Below are positions 1 to 8,955 of a stretch of DNA of 64,000 nucleotides, piece after piece. The stretch is taken from assembly GCF_001886195.1 (NCBI RefSeq), contig NZ_JXLB01000003.1, positions 62,001 to 126,000 on the forward strand, read 5' to 3'. A model generated the notes under the pieces. The model worked only from the letters and a program-made list of their open reading frames with translations. It ran no database searches and was not told the DNA's origin. This DNA comes from Enterococcus ratti. Its GTDB lineage: Bacteria; Bacillota; Bacilli; Lactobacillales; Enterococcaceae. Position numbers and translations under genes: made by a program. How positions within the stretch are numbered: position 1 is the first letter of the stretch; each line of letters starts with the position of its first letter.

Positions 1-854
1 ATCATATACTCTGATAGCTTCAATCCATCAAAACCTATTACCGAGATATCCTCAGGAATTTTTTTCCCTACTTCATCAATCGCTTGATAACAGCCAATCG
101 CCATCGCATCATTTCCGCAAAAAATTGCAGTAAGATCTTTATGTTTTAATAACTTTTTAGAAGCTTCATATCCACCTTGTACATTTAACTCTCCTTGCTC
201 CACATATTTACCACTAAAAGGAATTCCGTGATCTTTTAAGGCATGTCGGTAACCATTGAAGCGTTCTTCTAATTGATAATAACCTGTTGTTTCTTTAAGC
301 ATTCCTATTTTTTTGTGTCCGTTTTCAATAAAGAAAGAAACTGCCCGATAGGCTCCTTCATATTCTTTAACGAGTAAGCGCCCATTATCACGTGTATTTA
401 GTCCTCGATCGATTAAAATAATCGGCATATTTTGATAAAAGCCACTATCTAAAGAATATTCATCTGGTAAAACATGAGGAGTTGCTAACAAAATACCATC
501 TACTGAACGATGAGAAAGTTCTTCTAAGTACTTGATTTCATTTTCTTGACTATGGCGAGAATTACAAAGCATGATGACATACCCCAACGGATTCAAATAA
601 CTTTCAACGCCTTCGATCAATTTGGAAAAGAAAAAGTCTGTCACGTCTGGAACAATCATTCCAATTGTTTTAGAATGACGATTGATTACATTTGATGCAA
701 AATAATCCGGTTTATAATGGTATTCGTTAACGATACTCAACACTTTTTTACGGGTTTTATCACTAAAGCGGCTTCCTTTATTATTTAAAATTTGTGAGAC
801 AGTTGTAACGGAAACACCTGCCATTTCTGCAATATCTCGGATTGTTAGTTTCAC
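1..854 (-). CDS. LacI/GalR-family transcriptional repressor, RbsR-like (C-terminus outside window)
   Basis: This is a DNA-binding sugar-operon repressor. The N-terminus reads VKLTIRDIAEMAGVSVTTVS, the classic LacI helix-turn-helix and hinge start, followed by a periplasmic-binding-protein-like effector domain (IGMIVPDVTDFFFSKLIEG; GIPFSGKYVEQGELN; AIFCGNDAMAIG). About 284 codons are visible and the frame runs off the left edge, so the last ~40-50 residues are missing. The start is GTG at 854, with an AAAGGGGG ribosome binding site about 8 bases upstream. A LacI-type operator palindrome lies upstream near 1001, suggesting self-regulation. The domain pattern resembles RbsR, but the ligand cannot be read from the sequence. 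Confidence 0.9.
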   Translation of the reverse strand, partial: MKLTIRDIAEMAGVSVTTVSQILNNKGSRFSDKTRKKVLSIVNEYHYKPDYFASNVINRHSKTIGMIVPDVTDFFFSKLIEGVESYLNPLGYVIMLCNSRHSQENEIKYLEELSHRSVDGILLATPHVLPDEYSLDSGFYQNMPIILIDRGLNTRDNGRLLVKEYEGAYRAVSFFIENGHKKIGMLKETTGYYQLEERFNGYRHALKDHGIPFSGKYVEQGELNVQGGYEASKKLLKHKDLTAIFCGNDAMAIGCYQAIDEVGKKIPEDISVIGFDGLKLSEYM

Positions 855-1000
855 TTTTTTTCCCCCTTTATAGTTAAATTCTTTTTCAGTTTACCAAAAG
901 CACCTTAAAAAGAATAGATAGAAAAAAGTCTGAAAGAAGAGCTACTTTTCCAAATGCTCAAAGATGATCAACCTCAAAAAACATTTCAGTTAATTATTAC

Positions 1001-1012
1001 TGAAACGTTTCC
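1001..1012. promoter_or_regulatory. LacI/CcpA-type operator (cre-like) palindrome
   Basis: TGAAACGTTTCC matches the central-CG palindrome bound by LacI-family proteins, including CcpA cre sites. It lies about 150 bases upstream of the LacI-family gene start and just beyond the 3' end of the coiled-coil gene, so it could serve autoregulation or catabolite control. Which protein binds it is an inference. Confidence 0.45.
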
Positions 1013-1067
1013 TGAGTCATTTATTTTTTATGGATTCGTAAAAAATTTGCTACGAAGACCTTGCTAC

Positions 1068-2975
1068 TTATCTGCTTAACTCCGAAACTTTTCTATCCGC
1101 TGGCTCTTTGTCACAACTTTGTGTTTGAGCAATACGATTGGCTGCTTTTAATTTGTATTGAAGTGAATCCTCATTCTTTTTGTATGGCTTCTCTAAGGTA
1201 GGTAATGTCTTATTTTTTACGACCTGTGTAGCTCCTATTGCCATATTGCTCATGTGTTTTTCTAACTTTTTAACAAGTGAGGTTCGCATTTGTTGCGGTA
1301 TTTCTTGATCTTGTTCAATTTGTTTTTTCAGTTTGGATACTTCCAAAGGATTTTTAAAAAAGTTTTGCTCATATTCTTCTATTTTAATTAAAGCATTTTC
1401 CTTAGCGTCTTGAAAATAAGATTTAAAAATTACTGCACATAAGTTTTTTTTCTCTATCTCCATTTTATCGACTTGTCCACTTTCTTTTATCGTGCCTGCT
1501 AAACTACTATCTTTTAACTCTGCTATAAAACACTCTTTATTTTTTGAGAAAATCACCTCATTGTTTTTTATATTCCTTTCAATAATTTCATTAAATTGAT
1601 TCTCATTGATTAATTTTTTGTACTTATGTATTTGATTAACCGCAGCTGTATATTCTTCTTGGTTTGCCTCATGTTTAATTTCATTTATTGAAGAAAATAA
1701 CCCTTCATATTCTTTTACATTTTCCCCTTGTTCTTGCTTCATCATTCCTCTTAGTTCCTGCTCAAGATATTTCTTCAAAATATATTCTTTCTTAAAGATC
1801 GAAAGAGGCGACTCCTGATTTTTTAACGTTAAGTCCTTTATCTCAGATATAAGAACTCGTTTTATTTCTGTATTTTCTTTTTTATCTGCTTCAATTCTAT
1901 GTACGATAGCATCAATCAATCCTTCTTGTCGCACTATTTCTTTGTATCTATCTATTTTCTCATAAACCTTTTGGCGTTTCTTTAATTCCATCTTTAATAA
2001 ATTTTCTGACAAATAATCTAAAGTTTCCTCCTCTTTCATCTTCATCTTTAAATCCGGAGATATTTTAGAATCATCTTTAAACTCTTTGTATAACGTTTCG
2101 TTTGTATTCTTAAGGTTCCTCAAAACATGTTCTACTATTACCCGTCCATTATCAAATTTTTCTGTACGTCTTTGTAGCTCACGAATAAGCGCTTGTTTTT
2201 CTGCCCCCTCTAAATTTGTTTGATTGATTTTTTCTTGAAGTAGCTTTACTTTATAAAAATCAGCTGGACTTGTAACGCTAATAAAATCCTTATATAAATT
2301 CTGCTTTCTTTTATAAAGCTTACTTATAATAGCTGTAGGAGTCTTTTCTATCTCCTCCTGAATATACTTGCGAAGACCTTCTTTATTTGGAAAAGTATGA
2401 TTGATTAGTTCTTGTACGATTTTTTCTTTTTCATTTGAAGAAAAATCCGTTAGCTCGGCTAGCACCTTCTGACAGACAGAAGTTAATAGTTGAGGGTTTT
2501 GCCTCTCATAGGCATTCTTCACTTGGGTAAACATATTCTGATTTTTTTTATGCAGTTTTAATTTTATAAAAGGATTCACATTAAGAAAGTCTTGAAACTT
2601 ATCCTCAATATCTGTTCCTTTAATTAAACGTTCGAAATTATTCTGATCATCCCAAGGCAATTTAGGCTTATATTTAGAAGCTAACGCTGTTCGATAATGA
2701 TACAATCCATTGTGCTTCAGTTCCTCTAAAAGATCCAATAATTCAATGGTTAATGGCGAAGCTTTAGAATTTTGTATTCTATTTGGCAAATTGTTTTCTT
2801 GTGCCCTCTTTCTTTTATTTTCTTGGAAATCTTCCTCTAGCTTTTTTTCTAAAACAACAAACTTATCAGCCAATTCTTTGTTATCTTTTTTTAAAAAGTT
2901 TAATACATTTTCTGAGCTAAAAATTGGCATTGTTAAAATTTCTTCAGTAGTAAAAACCTTTAGTGTTTCCATCAT
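1068..2975 (-). CDS. Large lysine/glutamate-rich coiled-coil protein, unknown function
   Basis: A 635-residue protein that I do not recognise. It has no signal peptide or membrane segment, so it should be cytoplasmic. The sequence is almost entirely charged helix. Degenerate helical units recur, each ending in a leucine-rich stretch such as KEKIVQELINHTF, KQALIRELQRRTE, IKRVLISEIKDL and RTSLVKKLEKHM, as in spectrin-like or GA/FIVAR-type repeats. The start MMETLKVFTT follows an AGCGAGGAAAA ribosome binding site. It lies 60 bases downstream of the methyltransferase on the same strand and may share its transcript. The long intact frame in a decaying genome suggests it is expressed. No function is assigned. 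Confidence 0.75.
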   Translation of the reverse strand: MMETLKVFTTEEILTMPIFSSENVLNFLKKDNKELADKFVVLEKKLEEDFQENKRKRAQENNLPNRIQNSKASPLTIELLDLLEELKHNGLYHYRTALASKYKPKLPWDDQNNFERLIKGTDIEDKFQDFLNVNPFIKLKLHKKNQNMFTQVKNAYERQNPQLLTSVCQKVLAELTDFSSNEKEKIVQELINHTFPNKEGLRKYIQEEIEKTPTAIISKLYKRKQNLYKDFISVTSPADFYKVKLLQEKINQTNLEGAEKQALIRELQRRTEKFDNGRVIVEHVLRNLKNTNETLYKEFKDDSKISPDLKMKMKEEETLDYLSENLLKMELKKRQKVYEKIDRYKEIVRQEGLIDAIVHRIEADKKENTEIKRVLISEIKDLTLKNQESPLSIFKKEYILKKYLEQELRGMMKQEQGENVKEYEGLFSSINEIKHEANQEEYTAAVNQIHKYKKLINENQFNEIIERNIKNNEVIFSKNKECFIAELKDSSLAGTIKESGQVDKMEIEKKNLCAVIFKSYFQDAKENALIKIEEYEQNFFKNPLEVSKLKKQIEQDQEIPQQMRTSLVKKLEKHMSNMAIGATQVVKNKTLPTLEKPYKKNEDSLQYKLKAANRIAQTQSCDKEPADRKVSELSR

Positions 2976-3035
2976 TTTTCCTCGCTATTTTCTATTTTAT
3001 TTGATTTTTTAGCTAAATTAGTCACTAATCAGTAC

Positions 3036-3641
3036 TTATTCTTTTACGCTTTTAATAATGTAGTACCCTTTCTCTTTTTTGACAATCGCTGCATTTCCAA
3101 AAACCTCTTTCATCTTGTTTTGAGCACTAGGCGCACCTTGTTTTTTTTGGATGACGATGGTTAACGTTCCTCCTTTTTCTAACCTAGGAAATGCTTTTGT
3201 TAAAATTTCATGCACTACTTTTTTACCAGCGCGAATAGGTGGATTACTAACAATCGCTGCATAAGTTTCTTCATGCACTCCCTCATAAATGTTAGATTGG
3301 TGTATATCAACCCATTCAATTCCATTGCGCTTTGCATTTCCTTGTGCTAATTCCACAGCCCGAAAGTTAATATCAACCATCTCAACAAAACGTTGACTTG
3401 CAAATGCAATAGCTAATCCAATCGGACCATACCCACAACCAACATCTAAAATTTTTCCCTTTGCTGGTATCTCGTTCCAATCAAATGTATCAATCAATAC
3501 TCGAGAACCAAAATCAACTGTTTCACGTGAAAACACTCCTGAATCTGTTACAAATTGGAAGTTGTTCCCTTTTAATTCAAACGTCCATTGTTCAAAATCG
3601 TGATCAGTCGTCGGATTTTGCGCATAATAATGGTTAGTCAT
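3036..3641 (-). CDS. Class I SAM-dependent methyltransferase, RsmC/YbxB-like (16S rRNA G-N2 type)
   Basis: A 201-residue methyltransferase of the small RsmC-like family, which methylates a guanine in 16S rRNA. Motif I is seen as ILDVGCGYGPIGLAIA and the catalytic NPP motif as AAIVSNPPIRAGKK. The start MTNHYYAQNP is chosen at 3641 because AAAGGATG lies 8 bases upstream and homologues begin with a similar NHYY motif. The frame stays open upstream through the 7-bp repeat array to 4085, but that extension is a KKQETRN heptapeptide repeat and is unlikely to be part of the enzyme. The array separates this gene from any upstream promoter, so copy-number changes could affect its expression. Confidence 0.88.
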   Translation of the reverse strand: MTNHYYAQNPTTDHDFEQWTFELKGNNFQFVTDSGVFSRETVDFGSRVLIDTFDWNEIPAKGKILDVGCGYGPIGLAIAFASQRFVEMVDINFRAVELAQGNAKRNGIEWVDIHQSNIYEGVHEETYAAIVSNPPIRAGKKVVHEILTKAFPRLEKGGTLTIVIQKKQGAPSAQNKMKEVFGNAAIVKKEKGYYIIKSVKE

Positions 3642-3658
3642 ATACTTCATCCTTTTTA

Positions 3659-4046
3659 CTTGTTTCTTGTTTCTTGTTTCTTGTTTCTTGTTTCTTGTTT
3701 CTTGTTTCTTGTTTCTTGTTTCTTGTTTCTTGTTTCTTGTTTCTTGTTTCTTGTTTCTTGTTTCTTGTTTCTTGTTTCTTGTTTCTTGTTTCTTGTTTCT
3801 TGTTTCTTGTTTCTTGTTTCTTGTTTCTTGTTTCTTGTTTCTTGTTTCTTGTTTCTTGTTTCTTGTTTCTTGTTTCTTGTTTCTTGTTTCTTGTTTCTTG
3901 TTTCTTGTTTCTTGTTTCTTGTTTCTTGTTTCTTGTTTCTTGTTTCTTGTTTCTTGTTTCTTGTTTCTTGTTTCTTGTTTCTTGTTTCTTGTTTCTTGTT
4001 TCTTGTTTCTTGTTTCTTGTTTCTTGTTTCTTGTTTCTTGTTTCTT
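3659..4046. repeat. Perfect 7-bp tandem repeat (CTTGTTT), about 55 copies
   Basis: The unit CTTGTTT runs without a single mismatch for 388 bases (55 units plus 3 bases); I checked the phase line by line. It ends 9 bases before the second possible methyltransferase ATG, at 3650, so it occupies the 5' leader of that gene. Because 7 is not a multiple of 3 and the unit yields no stop, all three plus-strand frames are open and encode the same hydrophobic heptapeptide (LVSCFLF). The minus strand encodes KKQETRN in the frame that leads into the methyltransferase. Such perfection points to recent expansion by slippage, a typical VNTR or phase-variation locus. Confidence 0.97.
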
Positions 4047-4286
4047 AAGTTTATCTTTTTGTCTATATATATGCAACAATATCACTGTGTTTTTTTAAAT
4101 TTATAAAAAGCTAATAAGACAAAAAATTATAGCATTATAAACTTATTAAATCGTTATTTATATGTTTTTTATAAAACTTTTATTTTTCATTTAATTGCAT
4201 CGTTATTCATTTATCAAAAAATAAAAGATTTAAAATAAGAGATTTCATCTATTCTTTTTTATGTAGTAGGGTTTAAGCCTTTTTTG

Positions 4287-4295
4287 TGTTAAAAT
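4287..4295 (+). promoter_or_regulatory. Possible extended -10 promoter for coaA
   Basis: TGTTAAAAT matches the extended -10 pattern TGnTATAAT with one mismatch and lies about 34 bases upstream of the coaA start. No good -35 box is visible at 17 bases, which is tolerated for extended -10 promoters. Confidence 0.35.
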
Positions 4296-4328
4296 GATTC
4301 CATTGATGGGAGAATGCAGGAGGCTATT

Positions 4329-5252
4329 ATGAATGATCCAATGAACTACTACCGTATTGCAAGAGAAGAATGGCGTGAATTTTATCGAAATGGGCAGGCA
4401 CCCTTAACCCAAGATGAATTAGATAATATCAAAAGTTTAAATGACCGTATTTCAATGCAAGATGTCCGGGATATCTACGTCCCTCTCGCTCATTTGATCT
4501 ATCTATATATGAAAGAATTTGAGTCACTTTCCTTAAGTAAAGGACTGTTTCTTCATAAATATGTAGAGATGTCGCCATTTATTATCGGAATTGCTGGAAG
4601 TGTTGCTGTTGGAAAAAGCACAACTGCTCGCTTGTTACAAACCATTTTATCTCGGACATTTAAACGTAGGAATGTTGAGTTAATTACGACAGATGGTTTT
4701 TTATATCCTAATAAAACATTAAAAGAACGCGGAATCATGAATCGTAAAGGGTTTCCAGAAAGTTATAATATGGAAATGTTGATTGATTTTCTTAATCGAG
4801 TAAAATCCGGACAAGAAGAAATTCAAGTACCTGTTTATTCGCACGACGTTTATGACATTATTCCAGGAAAATATGAATTGATCGAACAACCTGACATCCT
4901 AATCGTTGAAGGAATTAATACTCTTCAACTCCCAGCAAATCAACAAATCTATGTTAGCGACTTTTTTGATTTTTCTGTTTATGTTGATGCTGATTCATCA
5001 CTTATTGAAAAATGGTACTTGGATCGTTTTGGGGCCTTACTTGACACGGCCTTTCAAAATCCGCAAAATTATTATTATCAATTTGCCATCGGTGATCGCG
5101 ATGATGCTTTTAAAATGGCAAAAGACGTATGGAAAAATGTGAATTTGAAAAATTTAAAGGAATATATCTTGCCTACTCGCAGCAGAGCGGATATAATTCT
5201 CCATAAAATTGAAAATCATATTATTGATTCAATTTTTATGCGAAAATATTAG
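4329..5252 (+). CDS. coaA: Type I pantothenate kinase
   Basis: Phosphorylates pantothenate with ATP, the first step of coenzyme A synthesis in the cytoplasm. The protein (307 aa) has the Walker A loop GIAGSVAVGKSTTARLLQ near residue 95, the TTDGFLYPN segment, and the ILIVEGINTLQ and YFDFSVYVDAD segments typical of prokaryotic CoaA of about 310 residues. An ATG at 4314 is in frame, but the ribosome binding site CAGGAGG (4317-4323) lies inside that extension, so ATG 4329 (MNDPMNYYRIAREEW) is the real start. It is followed 57 bases later by guaA, likely co-transcribed. Confidence 0.96.
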   Translation: MNDPMNYYRIAREEWREFYRNGQAPLTQDELDNIKSLNDRISMQDVRDIYVPLAHLIYLYMKEFESLSLSKGLFLHKYVEMSPFIIGIAGSVAVGKSTTARLLQTILSRTFKRRNVELITTDGFLYPNKTLKERGIMNRKGFPESYNMEMLIDFLNRVKSGQEEIQVPVYSHDVYDIIPGKYELIEQPDILIVEGINTLQLPANQQIYVSDFFDFSVYVDADSSLIEKWYLDRFGALLDTAFQNPQNYYYQFAIGDRDDAFKMAKDVWKNVNLKNLKEYILPTRSRADIILHKIENHIIDSIFMRKY

Positions 5253-5309
5253 CATTTTAAAATAGTTTTTCTATTTTGAGATAAAATTTAAAGGATAGGG
5301 GTAATAAAT

Positions 5310-6875
5310 GTGACAAACGTTGCCGATATGACAAACGTTGAAAAGATTATCGTATTAGATTATGGTAGCCAATATAACCAATTGATTACACGACGCATCC
5401 GTGATTTAGGAGTTTTTTCTGAATTATTAAGCCACCGCATTTCTTCTGAAGAAGTCAAAGCCATGAATCCAAAAGGGATCATTCTTTCTGGTGGACCAAA
5501 TAGTGTATACGATGAAAATGCTTTTGGTATTGATCCAGAGATTTTTAATCTAGGGATTCCTGTATTGGGCATTTGCTACGGCATGCAGTTGATTACGTAT
5601 AAACTAGGTGGCAAAGTTGAACCAGCAAAAAATCGCGAATACGGAAAAGCGCAATTACAAATAACTAGTGATAAAGCGATATTATTCAACGACACACCTG
5701 TCCATCAAACAGTTTGGATGAGTCACGGAGATTTAGTAACACAAGTACCAGAAGGTTTTGAAACTGTTGCTACAAGTAAAGATTGCCCAATCGCAGCCAT
5801 TCAAGATACTAATCGCAATTTCTATGGAATCCAATTTCATGCAGAAGTTCGCCATTCCGAATACGGAATTGAGTTGTTGCGTCATTTTGCCTTTGATATA
5901 TGCCATTGTGAAGGAAACTGGACAATGAATAATTTTATTGACATGCAAATCGAAAAAATACGTGAGCAAGTCGGTGACAAAAAAGTATTGCTAGGACTTT
6001 CAGGCGGAGTTGATTCTAGTGTCGTTGGTGTTCTTTTACAAAAAGCAATCGGCGATCAACTAACTTCCATCTTTGTTGACCACGGTCTATTACGTAAAGG
6101 TGAAGCAGACCAAGTAATGGAAAGTTTAGGCGGGAAATTTGGTCTAAATATTATCAAAGTGGATGCAAGAAAACGTTTCTTAGACAAGTTAGCTGGTGTT
6201 TCTGATCCTGAACAAAAACGTAAAATCATTGGTAATGAATTTGTGTATGTTTTTGATGATGAAGCAACAAAATTAGCGGGAGAAGAAGGAATTGCTTTCT
6301 TAGCCCAAGGAACACTTTATACTGATGTGATAGAAAGTGGAACGGAAACTGCTCAGACGATCAAATCTCACCATAACGTGGGGGGACTACCAGAAGATAT
6401 GCAATTTCAATTAATTGAACCTTTGAACACACTATTTAAGGACGAAGTACGTGAATTAGGGACACAACTAGGAATGCCAGATTCAATCGTTTGGCGCCAA
6501 CCTTTCCCTGGACCCGGTTTAGGTATACGCGTTTTAGGAGAAATTAACGAAGAAAAACTAGAAATCGTACGTGAATCTGACGCTATTTTGCGTGAAGAAA
6601 TCGCTGCTGCTGGTTTAGACCGCGATATTTGGCAATACTTCACCGTCTTACCAGGTATCCGCTCTGTAGGTGTAATGGGTGATGGACGTACTTATGATTA
6701 TACTGTTGGTATCCGTGCTGTTACTTCAATTGACGGTATGACTGCCGACTTCGCACGTATCCCATGGGATGTCTTACAAAAAATTTCTGTACGCATCGTT
6801 AACGAAGTTGCTCACGTCAATCGTATCGTGTATGACATTACAAGCAAACCCCCTGCAACAGTAGAGTGGGAATAG
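5310..6875 (+). CDS. guaA: GMP synthase (glutamine-hydrolysing)
   Basis: Converts XMP to GMP with glutamine and ATP in purine synthesis. The N-terminal class I amidotransferase has the nucleophile in GICYGMQ and the triad His in IQFHAEVRH (family members usually have FHPEV). The ATP pyrophosphatase domain carries [11 protein letters not shown], and the C-terminal dimerisation domain ends KPPATVEWE. The start is GTG 5310 after AAGGATAGGGG; the ATG at 5308 runs straight into TGA. The first 18 bases are an imperfect duplicate of the next 18 (TGACAAACGTTG twice), so ATG 5328 is also possible. The last 11 coding bases plus stop form the attachment core of the downstream elements, so insertion leaves the protein intact. 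Confidence 0.97.
   Translation: MTNVADMTNVEKIIVLDYGSQYNQLITRRIRDLGVFSELLSHRISSEEVKAMNPKGIILSGGPNSVYDENAFGIDPEIFNLGIPVLGICYGMQLITYKLGGKVEPAKNREYGKAQLQITSDKAILFNDTPVHQTVWMSHGDLVTQVPEGFETVATSKDCPIAAIQDTNRNFYGIQFHAEVRHSEYGIELLRHFAFDICHCEGNWTMNNFIDMQIEKIREQVGDKKVLLGLSGGVDSSVVGVLLQKAIGDQLTSIFVDHGLLRKGEADQVMESLGGKFGLNIIKVDARKRFLDKLAGVSDPEQKRKIIGNEFVYVFDDEATKLAGEEGIAFLAQGTLYTDVIESGTETAQTIKSHHNVGGLPEDMQFQLIEPLNTLFKDEVRELGTQLGMPDSIVWRQPFPGPGLGIRVLGEINEEKLEIVRESDAILREEIAAAGLDRDIWQYFTVLPGIRSVGVMGDGRTYDYTVGIRAVTSIDGMTADFARIPWDVLQKISVRIVNEVAHVNRIVYDITSKPPATVEWE
6864..6874. other. Attachment site copy 1 (guaA end / left end of element 1)
   Basis: GAGTGGGAATA overlaps the last guaA codons and the first two bases of its stop. 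The same 11 bases recur exactly at 15201 and 43416. This 11-mer is the direct repeat I recall for Tn5801-type insertions at the guaA 3' end (established knowledge); the three exact copies are seen directly. Confidence 0.92.
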
Positions 6876-6882
6876 AACGGAA

Positions 6883-6926
6883 AGCATCTAAATCCTTTAT
6901 TTATTAAGGGTTTAGACGCTTTTTTC
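6883..6926 (+). terminator. Intrinsic terminator after guaA
   Basis: The arms AGCATCTAAATCCTT (6883-6897) and AAGGGTTTAGACGCT (6906-6920) pair with one mismatch and are followed by a T-run. It lies just inside the left end of element 1, so the element supplies the guaA terminator. Confidence 0.85.
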
Positions 6927-6933
6927 TATCCCC

Positions 6934-6953
6934 TGATAACATTTTGATAACAG
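6934..6953. repeat. Element 1 left arm repeats (TGATAACA pair)
   Basis: TGATAACATTTTGATAACAG is a pair of direct repeats near the left end. A nearly identical pair occurs at 15088-15107 near the right end of the same element, as expected for arm-type integrase binding sites. Confidence 0.6.
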
Positions 6954-7102
6954 TTTATCTACACTTATTTTTTTCTATAACTTCATTACCTTACTTAACA
7001 CCTACCGCACTACCGTTTGCTAAACTCGTTTTTTCATAAAGAAATAAAAAACATTTCTTTACAAAAAATCAAGTACAATTGTTTTAATTCTATCTGTTTG
7101 CT

Positions 7103-7133
7103 AAAAAAAGAGGCACCCCTAATGGATTACCTC
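7103..7133 (-). terminator. Terminator of the element 1 integrase operon
   Basis: On the minus strand GAGGTAATCC pairs, with G-T pairs, with GGGGTGCCTC and is followed by seven T. It sits 10 bases beyond the last gene of the operon. The stretch 6954-7102 holds nothing else I can see. Confidence 0.6.
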
Positions 7134-7142
7134 TCGCACTTG

Positions 7143-7499
7143 TTATACTGCTTTCTTTTTAATCTGTACACTTTCCGCCTTAAACGATAAAGCAATGAAT
7201 CCATTTGATACATACGGGTTACAACTTATTCCCTCAAAACTGACAAATGTTTCTCCTGATTTATCCAGTTCTGATTGTGTAATAACTGGATTATCACTTT
7301 GAACAGATACCCGAATACTTTTATATTTCTTATCTTTCATCAACACTTCATAAGTGTAACCATCAATTTCTCCTGTTCGTTCATTTCTTCCAGTCGCTTC
7401 ATTCTTCTCATATTTTGGTTTAGGTGCTACTTCTACCAACAATAAATCTCTTCCTAGTTGTCCTACTAAATCAAAATCTCTCATTTTAAATTCCGCCAT
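7143..7499 (-). CDS. Conserved-looking small protein of the integrative element, unknown function
   Basis: A 118-residue soluble protein (MAEFKMRDFDLVGQLGRDLL...) with no recognisable catalytic motif or membrane segment. The alternating pattern of strands and charged turns, and its place in a mobile element, recall DUF961-type proteins (Tn916 Orf22/23), but I cannot establish that relation by eye. Its start overlaps the integrase stop by one base, so it is the last gene of the xis-int operon. A role in element maintenance is an inference from position. Confidence 0.6.
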   Translation of the reverse strand: MAEFKMRDFDLVGQLGRDLLLVEVAPKPKYEKNEATGRNERTGEIDGYTYEVLMKDKKYKSIRVSVQSDNPVITQSELDKSGETFVSFEGISCNPYVSNGFIALSFKAESVQIKKKAV

Positions 7500-8686
7500 T
7501 ATTTTTTTCCTTCTTTCTTAATATATTGATTTCCTTGAAAAACTTTCTTTTGTTCTTGAATTGAGTCATCTTTCTCCCATTGCAAAACATGTGTAAGTTT
7601 CGTTGCAACATCTCTATTCATATTTGGATATAAATGACCATATGTTCCGAGCGTTGTCTTAATGTCCTCATGCCCCAACCTATCTTTAATGATTAGTGGG
7701 TTTTCTCCCATTGAAATGAGTAATGAGGCATGAGAATGCCGTAATCCATGAATTCTAATAGAATGAACCTTTGCCAATTCTGAATGCCTTCTAATAATAT
7801 GTCTAACCGTATGTTTATTCGTTGGCATACCATTATAAGAAAGTAAGTACGGAACATCCCCTAAGTTTTTCGTTTGAATCTCTTTCCACTCTTTTAAGTA
7901 TTCAATTGTTGTTTTATCTAATGCAATAATTCGTTTACTTGCCCTCGTCTTTGGTTCTATAAAATAAAACATTTCTGTATTTTGATAAAACATTGATTTA
8001 TTCACATTTAATGTTTTATCATCAAAATCAATATCCGTTTCCCATTGTAAAGCTTGCGCTTCTCCAAACCTCATTCCTGTCATAAAAAACAGCCACAACG
8101 TAATAAACGAAAAATGTTCATAGTAATTCGTCCTATCAAAAGTAGATAAAATCCTTTCAAACTCTTCCTTCGTCCAAAAATCAACATCAGATTTTATTTT
8201 TTTAACATTCCCCACCACTTTTGCAGGATTGTTAGGAATCATTCCTAACTTGTGAGCTCGTTCCAAACTCATTGAAAATAGCCCATAAATATTCCTTATA
8301 TACGCATTACTAATTTTTCCAGTGAGGTCATTTTGCCATTTTTGAATGAGAATAGGTGTAATTTCTGAAACCTTTTTCTTATAGAATGGCTGAAAATAAA
8401 GTTTCATAGAAGACAAGCGATTATTATACGTTCGTTCTTTTACCCTCCCTTTATACCAAGGGAGGAAAATTGACTCAAAGTATTCCTTATAACTCATACT
8501 ACTATTTGTTTTAAAGGCTAAACGACCGTAATCATTCATCACTTCGTTATAAGCCTGTAGTGCTTCTTTTCTTGTTCTAAAACCACGTTTCATTTTTTGG
8601 ATTCGTTTCCCTGTAACATCATCAAATCCTAAACTCGCAACATAATAATAAGTACCTTTTTTCTTATCCTTATATACATTTGCCAT
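7499..8686 (-). CDS. int: Tyrosine site-specific integrase of element 1 (Tn916/Tn5801 type)
   Basis: Catalyses integration and excision of the element at the guaA attachment core. The N-terminal arm-binding domain begins MANVYKDKKKGTYYYVAS; a SAM-like core-binding domain and the catalytic domain follow. Catalytic residues are visible: Arg in FMTGMRFGEAQAL, His-x-x-Arg in IHGLRHSHASLL, His in RLGHEDI and the Tyr nucleophile in LGTYGHLYP. The start MANVY at 8686 has AGAAGG 11 bases upstream and overlaps the DUF3173 gene end; a longer frame to 8713 exists. The 395 residues match the family size and all catalytic positions are intact, so this copy is probably active. Confidence 0.93.
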   Translation of the reverse strand: MANVYKDKKKGTYYYVASLGFDDVTGKRIQKMKRGFRTRKEALQAYNEVMNDYGRLAFKTNSSMSYKEYFESIFLPWYKGRVKERTYNNRLSSMKLYFQPFYKKKVSEITPILIQKWQNDLTGKISNAYIRNIYGLFSMSLERAHKLGMIPNNPAKVVGNVKKIKSDVDFWTKEEFERILSTFDRTNYYEHFSFITLWLFFMTGMRFGEAQALQWETDIDFDDKTLNVNKSMFYQNTEMFYFIEPKTRASKRIIALDKTTIEYLKEWKEIQTKNLGDVPYLLSYNGMPTNKHTVRHIIRRHSELAKVHSIRIHGLRHSHASLLISMGENPLIIKDRLGHEDIKTTLGTYGHLYPNMNRDVATKLTHVLQWEKDDSIQEQKKVFQGNQYIKKEGKK

Positions 8687-8888
8687 GCAATTCAACACCT
8701 TCTTGAATATCAAGTGATACTCCTAAAATGCTTTCTACCGCATGAACGGGTACACGTCCTAATCTTCGGCTACTATAATAGTCATAACCTTCTTGTACCA
8801 TGTAATGTTTAGCTAATCGAATAATCGTTTGCGATTGACTTTTACCAAAACCTAAGGCAAACAAATCATCTTTTGTAACAGTAATCAA
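8670..8888 (-). CDS. DUF3173 protein, candidate excisionase / directionality factor
   Basis: A 72-residue DNA-binding-type protein (MITVTKDDLFALGFGKSQSQ...SRRLGRVPVHAVESILG) of the DUF3173 kind, found immediately upstream of integrases in many Gram-positive elements. The arrangement matches the xis-int pair of Tn916 and it overlaps the integrase start. An excisionase role is inferred from position and size. A close paralogue stands before the integrase of element 2 at 16476. Confidence 0.75.
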   Translation of the reverse strand: MITVTKDDLFALGFGKSQSQTIIRLAKHYMVQEGYDYYSSRRLGRVPVHAVESILGVSLDIQEGVELHGKCI

Positions 8889-8955
8889 TCGTTCTCACTC
8901 CAATCGTGTCCATTGATTACCCTATTCGCCTATGCTATACTTAAAGTGTCGAGTT

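Noticed and set aside
3659-4046. CRISPR array
   Set aside because: The repeat has no spacers and no cas genes are present anywhere in the window.
3642-4085. N-terminal KKQETRN-repeat extension of the methyltransferase
   Set aside because: The enzyme has a good internal start with a ribosome binding site at 3641, and the extension is pure repeat translation.
3588-4106. Three long plus-strand reading frames in the 7-bp repeat (LVSCFLF repeats)
   Set aside because: They exist only because the 7-bp unit contains no stop in any frame; no ribosome binding site or conserved flank supports them.
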